From: Verrucomicrobiota bacterium
GTDB taxonomy: Bacteria; Verrucomicrobiota; Verrucomicrobiia; Opitutales; Opitutaceae
Direction of reading: 5' to 3'
Assembly: GCA_016721945.1 (NCBI GenBank)
Contig: JADKHC010000009.1
Coordinates: 68,346 to 132,345, forward strand
Length of the DNA stretch: 64,000 nt
A program made the translations under genes and the position numbers. How positions within the stretch are numbered: position 1 is the first letter of the stretch; each line of letters starts with the position of its first letter. Under the pieces are notes generated by a model that searched no databases, had not been told where the DNA came from, and saw only the letters and a list, made by a program, of their open reading frames with translations. Below, piece after piece: positions 18,985 through 26,592 of the stretch.

Positions 18985-20132
18985 CGTGCGGTTTTCCCAA
19001 GTTTTTCCACGAGCGCACCGGCGATTTCCTGAGCGGCAAACGGCTTGGCAATCGCCTGTGCCGACGCCGACATGCGCCGGATCCGAACCGGGTCAAAGAG
19101 CCAACGTCGCAGATGATACGCCGCGTCGGCCACGTCGTAGAGCCGTACAGCCGCGCCTTCTTCGAGCAGATACTCGGCGTTACGCTGCTCCTGACCGGGA
19201 ATCGGCGCGACGAGCGCCATCGGCTTTCCCTTGGCCAAAATCTCCGTCGTGGTGAGGCCACCGGGTTTCGTCACCACAATGTCGGCCGCATCCATCAGCT
19301 CGTGCATGTTGTTCACGAAGCCGTAGACTTTGACTGGCACGGGCAATTTCGCCGCGAGCGCCCGGCATTCGGCCTCAAGCTTGGCGTTTTTCCCAGCGAC
19401 AACGACGAGTGAAAGCTCGTCCTTACAGTCGCTGAACGACGCCAGCATTTGCTTCATCGGCCCGACACCGAAACCGCCCGAAAGAAGTAAAATCGTGGGC
19501 TTTTCCAGCAGCCCGAGCTTCGCACGCACCACAGAACAGGGCGTGCGGCTGGAGAAAATCGGATCGACGGGTATGCCCGTGACCGAGATCTGCTCGGCCG
19601 GGTAGCCTTTGCGCACCAGTTCGCGCGCTGTCGACGGCGTGGCCACATGGTAGTGTTCGATATTTGGATACACCCAGAACGAGTGCAGGCCCACGTCGGT
19701 GACGACCGCGTGCACCGGCGTGTCGAGCTTCTTGCGGCCTTTCAAATCCGACAAAAGCTCCAGCGGGAGAAAGTGTGTGCAGACGATCAGCCCCGGACGA
19801 ACTTCATCGAGAAGTTTGCGGAAAGAACGGCTGTTGAGTTTATCGAAAGCCAACCGAGCCCGCGCGCCACGACTGGTTGGTGAAGCTACGACATCGGACC
19901 GCTCGTAGAGGTAGCCCCAGAGTTCGGGCGCTTTCTGCACGAGGTCGATATATGATTTCACGTACATGCGGCGAAAAAACGCCGTCGTGCATTCCAGCGT
20001 GTCGACCACGCGATGCTCCTGATCTGTAGCTTTCAGCGCTGCGCTGATCGCTTCGGCCGCACGCTTGTGGCCGGCACCAGCCGTAGCATGCAAAATTAAA
20101 ATCGAACTCCCCGGGGTCGTAAGGGTTTTCAT
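18981..20132 (-). CDS. Diacylglycerol glycosyltransferase (MGDG synthase/UgtP-like)
   Basis: A 383-residue GT-B glycosyltransferase of family 28. The N-terminal domain has the MGDG-synthase motif HATAGAGHKRAAEAI and, further on, VCTHFLPLELLSDL; the C-terminal sugar-nucleotide domain has LLLSGGFGVGPM and DIVVTKPGGLTTTEIL. Relatives transfer galactose or glucose to diacylglycerol to make membrane glycolipids. The gene overlaps the downstream App1-type phosphatase, which could supply diacylglycerol, although the phosphatase carries a signal peptide. ATG at 20132 gives the standard N-terminus; an upstream in-frame ATG is less likely. Confidence 0.88.
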   Translation of the reverse strand: MKTLTTPGSSILILHATAGAGHKRAAEAISAALKATDQEHRVVDTLECTTAFFRRMYVKSYIDLVQKAPELWGYLYERSDVVASPTSRGARARLAFDKLNSRSFRKLLDEVRPGLIVCTHFLPLELLSDLKGRKKLDTPVHAVVTDVGLHSFWVYPNIEHYHVATPSTARELVRKGYPAEQISVTGIPVDPIFSSRTPCSVVRAKLGLLEKPTILLLSGGFGVGPMKQMLASFSDCKDELSLVVVAGKNAKLEAECRALAAKLPVPVKVYGFVNNMHELMDAADIVVTKPGGLTTTEILAKGKPMALVAPIPGQEQRNAEYLLEEGAAVRLYDVADAAYHLRRWLFDPVRIRRMSASAQAIAKPFAAQEIAGALVEKLGKTAR

Positions 20133-20276
20133 TAAATGGTGCGCGGATCTTGACCGGCTCGCAGGCCCACAGGCAAGCAAAGCCCAACTCCATCGCAGCC
20201 GACTGTCGGCTCGCCCCCCTTGACGACTTTGCTACGTTATCGTTGGTTGCACGCTCCGTCAGCCATCCCTTTTCTC

Positions 20277-21761
20277 ATGTCAAACGACGCTCCCATCCCT
20301 GTCACCGTTCTCACCGGCTTCCTCGGCGCCGGCAAAACCACACTGCTCAATCGCATCCTCACCGAACAGCACGGGAAAAAACTCGCCGTGATCGAAAACG
20401 AATTCGGTGAAGTCGGCGTGGACAACCAACTCGTCATCCAGAGCGACGAAGAACTTTTCGAGATGAACAACGGCTGCATCTGCTGCAGTGTGCGCGGTGA
20501 CCTCATCCGCATCCTCGGCCGCCTGATGAAACGCAAGGACCGCCTCGACGGCATCCTCATCGAAACCACCGGCCTCGCCGATCCCGGCCCCGTCGCACAG
20601 ACCTTCTTCACCGATGACGAAATGCGCGCCAAATTCCGCATCGACGGCATCATCACCGTCGTCGACACGAAGCACATCCTCCAACACCTCGGCGACTCAC
20701 CCGAGGCGCAAAAGCAAATCGCATTCGCCGACGTCCTCATCCTCAACAAAACCGATCTGGTCTCCCCCGCCGACCTCGACCGACTCGAAGCGCGTATTCA
20801 CAAAATGAATTCAGCCGCGAAGATCATTCGTGCACAAAACGCCAACGTCCCGCTCGAAGCCGTGCTCAACGTCGGCGGCTTCAATCTCTCCCGCGCCACT
20901 GAGCTCAATCCTGCGTTCCTCGAACCCGAATATCCCTTCGAATGGGCCGGCGCCTACCCACTCCCTATCGGTACACACGAGCTCGTCATCGGCCACTGCC
21001 ACCACGACGAACATGAACACGAAGAGGGCCACGAGTGTACCTGTGGCCACGACCATGCTCACGGTGAACACCAGCACGAAGAACACGCTCATGATCACGA
21101 CGAAGGGGAAGCACACGACCATGATCATTGTCACCATCACCACGGCAACCCCGACGAACTCGACGTCGTCGTCATGCCCGTAAAATCACTCGACGAAAAA
21201 GACCTCGTCACCGCCCGCGACGCCGCCGTCCTCACCTTCTCCGACTGGGAAAACAAAGTTAAAGACGGCGACACGCTCACTCCCGGAGGCACGCTCCACC
21301 GCCTGCTACTCAAAGACGGACACGGCCACTACAAGCTGCAAATCCCACACGAAGGCCATTTCCTGGTTTTCGAAGGTTGCGGCGAAGACCCGCTCCACAT
21401 CCATGTTGCTGGCGACACCGTGAAGCCCGTCTGGCAGAAAGATTTTCAACACACGCACTCGCACGAAGACGCCGTCTCCTCCGTCGGCATCAGCGAGCCC
21501 GGCGAACTCGATGGCAAAAAGCTTAACGACTGGATCGGCAAACTCCTGAAAGAAAAAGGCGCCGACATCTACCGCATGAAAGGCGTGCTCGCCGTCCGCG
21601 GCTCTACCAAGCGCCTCGTCTTCCAAGGCGTGCACATGCTCTTCGACGCCAAGTTCGACCGCGAATGGGCCGGCGCTCCGCGCACCAACACCCTCGTCTT
21701 CATCGGCAAAAACCTCGACCGCGCCGCCTTGAACGAAAGCTTCAAAGCATGCCTCAGCTGA
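20277..21761 (+). CDS. CobW/ZNG1-family GTPase with a His-rich metal-binding loop
   Basis: A 494-residue G3E-family metallochaperone. The GTPase has Walker A GFLGAGKTTLLN, the metal site NGCICCSVRGDL (CxCC), ETTGLADPG and the guanine motif ILNKTDLV. A segment at about residues 237-293 is extremely rich in His, Asp and Glu with three Cys, fit to bind zinc or another divalent metal. It is followed by an uncommon insertion of about 100 residues before the CobW C-terminal domain (GVLAVRGSTKRLVFQGVHM). Such proteins load metal onto client enzymes. No Zur box was recognised. ATG at 20277 gives a normal start; longer forms add only unconserved residues. Confidence 0.92.
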   Translation: MSNDAPIPVTVLTGFLGAGKTTLLNRILTEQHGKKLAVIENEFGEVGVDNQLVIQSDEELFEMNNGCICCSVRGDLIRILGRLMKRKDRLDGILIETTGLADPGPVAQTFFTDDEMRAKFRIDGIITVVDTKHILQHLGDSPEAQKQIAFADVLILNKTDLVSPADLDRLEARIHKMNSAAKIIRAQNANVPLEAVLNVGGFNLSRATELNPAFLEPEYPFEWAGAYPLPIGTHELVIGHCHHDEHEHEEGHECTCGHDHAHGEHQHEEHAHDHDEGEAHDHDHCHHHHGNPDELDVVVMPVKSLDEKDLVTARDAAVLTFSDWENKVKDGDTLTPGGTLHRLLLKDGHGHYKLQIPHEGHFLVFEGCGEDPLHIHVAGDTVKPVWQKDFQHTHSHEDAVSSVGISEPGELDGKKLNDWIGKLLKEKGADIYRMKGVLAVRGSTKRLVFQGVHMLFDAKFDREWAGAPRTNTLVFIGKNLDRAALNESFKACLS

Positions 21762-21847
21762 TAATCTTTATTCTTTCCTCCTTATCTTTCTCTTTCTCAA
21801 AAACCAAGAGAAAGAAGTAAGTGAAAGACTAAAGAGAACGATTCCCC

Positions 21848-22927
21848 ATGAACCTCACCAAACACTGGGCCTCCGTCCTCGATGACTACGTCATCGACCT
21901 CGCATGGTCGCCCGACGGCACGCAACTCGCCGCCGCCTCCGCCAGCGGACCTGTATCCATTTTCAAAGCACACGACGGTGCGAAACTCCACGAACTGCCC
22001 GGCCACGAAAACGGCACGAACTGCCTCGCGTGGCGCCCAACCAACCAGAAGCCAGAGATCAGCATTCAGAAGTCAGCCGAACCCCCACTGACCTCTGACC
22101 TCCGCCCACTGACCTCTGGTTTCACCCTCGCCACGGGCGGACAAGACGGAAAAGCCAAACTCTGGGACACCGCCGCCGGCCAGCACACCGCCACCGCCGA
22201 ACTCGGCAGCGCCTGGGTCGAACATCTCGATTGGCGACCCGACGGATCGATTCTCGCTGCCTCCGCCGGACGCGATCTCGTTTTCCTCAACGCCGACGCC
22301 TCGCTCCGTCACCGTTTCAAGCCCGCGCCCAAAACCCTCTCGGCCATCGCTTGGCAACCCAAGGGCGGCTGTCTCGCTGCGGCGTATTTCGGCGGCGTGT
22401 GCCTGTGGGATGCCGACGATTTCATCGCGCAAAAAGAATTCGCCTACGGCAACGGCATCCACGCGCTCGTCTGGTCGCCCGATAGCAAATGGTTGGTCTC
22501 CGGCAATCAGGACCCCAGCGTGCACCTCTGGGTTCCCGACACCGATCTCGAACTCAACATGAGCGGCTACGAGGGCAAAGTGAAGGAACTCTCCTACGAT
22601 CACACCAGTCGCTGGCTCGCCACCGGCGGCGGCAAAGACGCCTGCCTCTGGGATTGCGCCGGTGCCGGCCCTGAAGGCCGCGATCCGTTGATGTTCCCGC
22701 ACGACACCAAAGTCTGCGCCGTAGCCTTTCAACATTCGCACGGCGTCCTCGCTTCCGCTTCGCAAGACGGCGTGCTCATGCTCTGGAGCCCCGAGCGCAA
22801 ACAGCCACTCCGCGCCACCGTCAAGATGCCCTCGCCCGCCACAAAACTCTGCTGGTCGCCCAATGACGAACAACTCGCCATCGGCAGTGAAAAAGGCGCC
22901 GTCTACGTACTGAAGTGCACGGATTAA
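21848..22927 (+). CDS. WD40-repeat protein
   Basis: A 359-residue beta-propeller with about seven WD40 blades, seen from repeated units such as LAWSPDGTQLAAAS, LATGGQDGKAKLWD, LVWSPDSKWLVSGNQD and LASASQDGVLMLWS. No signal peptide, so probably a cytoplasmic scaffold. It follows the CobW gene by 86 bases on the same strand, suggesting co-expression; the spacer has a weak U-rich hairpin (about 21786-21818). An insertion of about 26 residues between blades one and two (TNQKPEISIQKSAEPPLTSD and onward) comes from a palindromic repeat and is unlike the rest of the protein. Confidence 0.88.
   Translation: MNLTKHWASVLDDYVIDLAWSPDGTQLAAASASGPVSIFKAHDGAKLHELPGHENGTNCLAWRPTNQKPEISIQKSAEPPLTSDLRPLTSGFTLATGGQDGKAKLWDTAAGQHTATAELGSAWVEHLDWRPDGSILAASAGRDLVFLNADASLRHRFKPAPKTLSAIAWQPKGGCLAAAYFGGVCLWDADDFIAQKEFAYGNGIHALVWSPDSKWLVSGNQDPSVHLWVPDTDLELNMSGYEGKVKELSYDHTSRWLATGGGKDACLWDCAGAGPEGRDPLMFPHDTKVCAVAFQHSHGVLASASQDGVLMLWSPERKQPLRATVKMPSPATKLCWSPNDEQLAIGSEKGAVYVLKCTD
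22043..22121. repeat. Palindromic repeat inserted in frame in the WD40 gene
   Basis: An imperfect inverted repeat with arms beginning AACCAGAAGCCAGAG and ending CTCTGGTT, containing the motif CTGACCTCTGACCTC. It forms part of the WD40 coding sequence without a stop or frame change. Repeats of this CTGACCTCTGACC type are usually intergenic, so this copy is exceptional. Confidence 0.75.
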
Positions 22928-22950
22928 GTATTTGGTTTCCGCTTTGCGAT

Positions 22951-23004
22951 CCGAGGTAGGGTCAATGCTCCGCATTGACCTCGGCGGATGCGGGACTATC
23001 CGCC
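22951..23004. terminator. Tandem hairpins between convergent genes
   Basis: Two hairpins lie between the convergent WD40 and cbiO-like genes: GGTCAATG/CATTGACC (22960-22980) with an outer CCGA/TCGG, and GGCGGAT/ATCCGCC (22983-23004). There is no T run, so intrinsic termination is uncertain; they may block read-through from either side or be another repeat family. Confidence 0.45.
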
Positions 23005-23032
23005 CTGCCAAAACCCAATACCACCGCCCGTC

Positions 23033-23824
23033 CTATCTCCCCGGCTGCTGCGGCGGTTTCCAGAAAAACGGCTCGTCAATCCTCAGATGATGCAGCGAGT
23101 GCGGCCGCTCCAGACCGTGCGCGAGCATCAGCTCTTCGTTGTCGAGTAGCTCCATCGTCGAACCATCCGCCACCACCTTTCCGCCATCGAGGATAATCGA
23201 GCGCGGACACATCTCGACCACCATTTCCAGGTCGTGCGTCGCGATCAGTTTGGTCGCAGGCACCTCGCGCAACAGTGCCATGAATTCACGCCGTCCACGC
23301 GGATCAAGCCCACTGGTTGGCTCGTCGAGCACAAGAATCGACGGTTCACACGCCAGCACACCCGCTAGACACGCCCGGCGTTTTTCGCCCTGGCTAAGAT
23401 GGTAAGGTGTGCGCCGTTCGTAACCGGTTAAGCCCACTTGCGCGAGCGCGCTACGAACACGCTCGGCCACCACTTCCTTCGGAAGACCGAGCTGACTCGG
23501 CCCAAAGGCAACATCCTCTTCCACCGTCGCACAGAAAAGCTGATCGTCTGGATCCTGAAACATCAGCCCGACCTGTCGGCGGATCGTTTCGAGATTAGCG
23601 GTGGCAATTAATTCCCCCTGCACGCTCACCGTGCCCGCACTGCCCGGCTTATCCGGCAGAATTCCGTTGAGATGGAGCAGCAATGTCGATTTGCCAGAAC
23701 CGTTCGGCCCTAGCAATCCGACACATTCGCCTGCTGCAATCTGGAAACCCACATCGCACAGCGCCACCGTCCCATCAGGATAACGGTAGGCGAGTTTATC
23801 AACAGCTAGAGCGGGCGTTGTCAT
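23033..23824 (-). CDS. Nickel/cobalt ECF-type transporter ATPase (CbiO/LarO-like)
   Basis: A 263-residue energy-coupling-factor ATPase: Walker A GPNGSGKSTLLLHLNG, Q-loop MFQDPDDQLF (typical of CbiO/EcfA), signature LSQGEKRRACLAGVL and Walker B ILVLDEPTSGLD. It is the last gene of a cbiM-cbiQ-cbiO set on the minus strand, and its ATG overlaps the stop of the cbiQ-like gene by four bases. Divergence from larE-larC-larB indicates that the metal is nickel and that this is the equivalent of LarO in lactobacilli. ATG at 23824 follows the purine-rich AGAGGATGGAA. Confidence 0.93.
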   Translation of the reverse strand: MTTPALAVDKLAYRYPDGTVALCDVGFQIAAGECVGLLGPNGSGKSTLLLHLNGILPDKPGSAGTVSVQGELIATANLETIRRQVGLMFQDPDDQLFCATVEEDVAFGPSQLGLPKEVVAERVRSALAQVGLTGYERRTPYHLSQGEKRRACLAGVLACEPSILVLDEPTSGLDPRGRREFMALLREVPATKLIATHDLEMVVEMCPRSIILDGGKVVADGSTMELLDNEELMLAHGLERPHSLHHLRIDEPFFWKPPQQPGR

Positions 23825-24465
23825 TTCCATCCTCTTGCACACATGGCTAGATAAATTCTCTCCGCGCGTTCGGAGGCGCGCACAAAAAGTCGGCCAATCA
23901 CCTCAGCATTCACGCCCCAGCCAAACCTGCGCTTAGGTGTAAACGTGCGACAGGTCCGCGCCCGGCGCATCCGGTCTGATTCATCAACCAACACAAAGAG
24001 GTAGCGGTGCATCAACGCCATGGTCGTCACGAGCAAGGCTGGCACGCCGATGCGACGCAACACTCCCGGCAGCGCACCAAACGGCGTCACCGCGGCAAAA
24101 ATCAACACCGTCAGCAGGCACAAACCGCCGCGCGCCGCCACCGTCGGCCAGCCCGGTCCCGTCGGCCCGTGCCACACGGCCGCCAACGCCGCACCCGCGA
24201 CAAAAGGCAACAACCAGAGCACCCGCCACAAAAGCGGTTTCAACGCAACACGTCCGCTCAGCGCCACCGTGAGCAGCAGCACGCCTGCGCCGACATGCCA
24301 GTACCACCACGCGAGCGGCATGACTGCGGTGCCCACTACCAACGTGAGCATCACCGCAAGTTTCCACTCTGGTGCGAGCCATGCGAACGGCACGCGAACA
24401 CCCGCGGTCGGCCGAAACTCCGGCGCGTAGGGCGTGTGATTGTGTCCGAAATGGATGCCACTCAT
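23821..24465 (-). CDS. ECF transporter transmembrane protein (CbiQ/LarQ-like)
   Basis: A 214-residue integral membrane protein with four or five helices and the CbiQ/EcfT-type cytoplasmic segment (MRRARTCRTFTPKRRFGWG) that couples to the ATPase. CbiQ proteins are usually somewhat longer, so this is a short version. It starts three bases after the stop of the cbiM-like gene and overlaps the ATPase gene by four, so the three are one operon. Confidence 0.88.
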   Translation of the reverse strand: MSGIHFGHNHTPYAPEFRPTAGVRVPFAWLAPEWKLAVMLTLVVGTAVMPLAWWYWHVGAGVLLLTVALSGRVALKPLLWRVLWLLPFVAGAALAAVWHGPTGPGWPTVAARGGLCLLTVLIFAAVTPFGALPGVLRRIGVPALLVTTMALMHRYLFVLVDESDRMRRARTCRTFTPKRRFGWGVNAEVIGRLFVRASERAERIYLAMCARGWK

Positions 24466-24468
24466 GCG

Positions 24469-25416
24469 TCAGGAATTCGCGCTGGTTTCGGCGGATACCG
24501 TTTCGTTTTTCACGAGCAACCGGCTAAAAAAAACCGCGAGCCCAAAAGCCACCAGCGCACCCACGACGCCCGCCAACGCCGTCGCCAGCCCTGCCGAACC
24601 AACGCCCGGCATAACATAGTCCGTCATCGGTGCCGCCATCGGTTGCTTGGCCGCGTGCTCGAAACCGAGCTTTGCCGCCACTGCTTCCAGCCCGTCGGGC
24701 CATGGACACGCAAAGGGTGCGGCAAACAATGCCACACCGATCACCACCAGTAAACCGTAGCCGACAAAGCTGCGCTTTGGCAGCACCGGTGTAGCCGCAG
24801 TCAACTCAGGTCGCGCCTTCGCCACCGCAAAAAACACCAGCGCACTGATCGCGCCTTCACCGATGCCGATCAGCATATGAATGCCCGTCATCGCCGGAAA
24901 CGCGACGGCCCAACCCACCGTGCCCGACCACGCGAGTTGACCTGCGCAAGCGAGCGAGGCCGCGACGGTCGAACACCAGCCCGCGAAAGCCACCGCCGCC
25001 ACTTGTCCACGCAGGCCGGACAGCATCCGGCTCACGCCACGGAACACCGCGATGCCCACGACGGGCGCGACCACGGCCATGTTGAAAATATTTGTCCCCA
25101 ACGCCGTCACGCCGCCATCCGCAAACAGAAAACACTGCGCGATCAGCACCGTCGTGATTACGACCACCGCCGCCGGCGCACCGAGCAGCGCCGCGATGAG
25201 CGCACCGCCCACAAGATGTCCCGACGTGCCGCCGATCACCGGGAAATTCACCATCTGCGCAGCAAACACGAACGCCGCCCCGAGCCCGAGCAACGGCACC
25301 CGTCGCAACGGCAACTCACGCCGCACCTGATAGAGCGCGTAGCTAAGCCCCGCGACCGCAAGCGCCGAAGCTGCAACCGCAGTTTTTACGTCAACAAATC
25401 CATCGGGAATATGCAT
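24469..25416 (-). CDS. Nickel/cobalt transporter substrate-binding subunit, fused CbiM and PDGLE/CbiN-like domains (LarMN-like)
   Basis: A 315-residue membrane protein. It begins MHIPDGFVD, the conserved CbiM/NikM N-terminus whose His2 helps bind the metal, followed by the CbiM core with NFPVIGGTSGHLVGGAL. The C-terminal part adds two membrane helices around a loop with PWPDGLEAVA, the PDGLE signature of the NikN/CbiN-like component. A fused MN protein beside Q and O subunits matches the nickel transporter of the lar locus in Lactobacillus. The gene is divergent from larE. No cobalamin or NiCo riboswitch was recognised in the leader. Confidence 0.93.
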   Translation of the reverse strand: MHIPDGFVDVKTAVAASALAVAGLSYALYQVRRELPLRRVPLLGLGAAFVFAAQMVNFPVIGGTSGHLVGGALIAALLGAPAAVVVITTVLIAQCFLFADGGVTALGTNIFNMAVVAPVVGIAVFRGVSRMLSGLRGQVAAVAFAGWCSTVAASLACAGQLAWSGTVGWAVAFPAMTGIHMLIGIGEGAISALVFFAVAKARPELTAATPVLPKRSFVGYGLLVVIGVALFAAPFACPWPDGLEAVAAKLGFEHAAKQPMAAPMTDYVMPGVGSAGLATALAGVVGALVAFGLAVFFSRLLVKNETVSAETSANS

Positions 25417-25581
25417 GGGCTTTTATAGTATGCTGAGTTGAAAACATGCGCGTGGCGCGAAATGCCAACTTGCCGCCTCGCCATCCGCCGTGCCACTCAA
25501 AAAATACAGCCTTCCACCGCCTCGCGCTTTCCTCTGGCCTCCACGAGTTGCGCCAATCAGAAAAGAACCCTCCTTTGTCCT

Positions 25582-26451
25582 GTGCCTGCATCGACCCTCA
25601 CCCTCGAAGAAAAGTATCAACGCCTCCTCGCCATCATCGCGAAACACGGCCGTGTCGCCGTGGCCTTTTCGGGCGGCGTCGATAGCAGTTTCCTCTGCAA
25701 AGCGGCACGCGAAGCCGTCGGCGACAACGCCATCGCCATCACCATGGTCTCGCCGATGATGCCGTCCGACGATCTCACCACGGCCAAAGAAATCGCCGCG
25801 CTCACCGGCATCGCCCACTACCTTGTTGAGGACAACGAACTCGACGAACCCATCGCCGCAAATCCGATCAACCGCTGCTATTTCTGTAAAAAAATCGAGT
25901 TTGCCCGCATCGCCGAACTGGCCGCCACCCACAACGTGCGCGTCGTGCTCGACGGCTCCAATCTCGACGACGAATCCGACTACCGCCCTGGCCTGACCGC
26001 GCTCTCCGAACTCGGCGTTTGCAGTCCGCTGCGCGAAGCCGGTCTGCACAAAGCCGACATCCGCGAACTCTCGCGCGAACTCGGCCTGCCCACCTGGAAC
26101 AAGCCCGCCGCCGCCTGCCTCGGCTCGCGCGTGCCCTACGGCGAGCGCATCACCCTCGAAAAACTCACTGCCATAGATCGCGCCGAACAAATCCTCCGCG
26201 CCCACGGCTTCCGCCAATGCCGCGTCCGCCACCACGGCGACATTGCCCGCATCGAGGTCGGCCCCGCTGAGCGCGCCCAGTTTTTCGACCCCGTGCGCCT
26301 CGACACCATTTCACGCGAAATCAAAGCCGCTGGCTTCCGTTACGTTTGCCTCGAACTCGAAGGTTATCAGACTGGCAGCCTCAATCGGGTCCTAAACCAA
26401 AACCATTCAATTGAACCGCGAATGGACGCGAATAAACGCGAATATAAATGA
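25582..26451 (+). CDS. larE: LarE, sulfur transferase of nickel-pincer cofactor synthesis
   Basis: About 289 residues: a PP-loop ATP pyrophosphatase domain (VAFSGGVDSSFLCKA) and a C-terminal domain. LarE activates the pyridine substrate with ATP and supplies the two sulfur atoms of the nickel-pincer nucleotide. Three conserved cysteines are visible, two in RCYFCKK and one in AACLGSR; a three-Cys set is what I recall for LarE enzymes with a [4Fe-4S] cluster, in contrast to those that sacrifice one Cys. GTG at 25582 is chosen because homologues begin shortly before the PP-loop; longer in-frame starts (TTG 25438, ATG 25462) would leave almost no room for divergent promoters. The last ~15 codons and the stop lie in a palindromic repeat. 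Confidence 0.9.
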   Translation: MPASTLTLEEKYQRLLAIIAKHGRVAVAFSGGVDSSFLCKAAREAVGDNAIAITMVSPMMPSDDLTTAKEIAALTGIAHYLVEDNELDEPIAANPINRCYFCKKIEFARIAELAATHNVRVVLDGSNLDDESDYRPGLTALSELGVCSPLREAGLHKADIRELSRELGLPTWNKPAAACLGSRVPYGERITLEKLTAIDRAEQILRAHGFRQCRVRHHGDIARIEVGPAERAQFFDPVRLDTISREIKAAGFRYVCLELEGYQTGSLNRVLNQNHSIEPRMDANKREYK

Positions 26452-26560
26452 CTCAGGATATGTGCCCCCAAACCTCCCCCGAAGGAGATCTACCCGTTTA
26501 CCGATTCGATTTTCGTTCTCATAAATTCGCGTCCATTCGCGTCCATTCGCGGTTAAAATT
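26409..26560. repeat. Inverted repeat of the GCGTCCATTCGCG family
   Basis: Two arms of about 35 bases (26409-26443 and 26525-26560) are inverted copies built from the unit AACCGCGAATGGACGCGAAT. They flank about 80 bases of unrelated sequence. The left arm forms the end of larE, including its terminal codons; the right arm lies just before larC. Confidence 0.8.
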
Positions 26561-26592
26561 CCGATTGATTTCCACAACTACGCCTTAGAAAA

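Noticed and set aside
20811..21143. A 110-codon antisense ORF rich in Val and Met over the His-rich loop of CobW
   Set aside because: It is the complement of repeated His/Asp/Glu codons, which read as hydrophobic residues on the other strand.
25417..25581. Cobalamin or NiCo riboswitch before the cbiM-like gene
   Set aside because: I could not find the conserved core sequences of either class on the minus strand.
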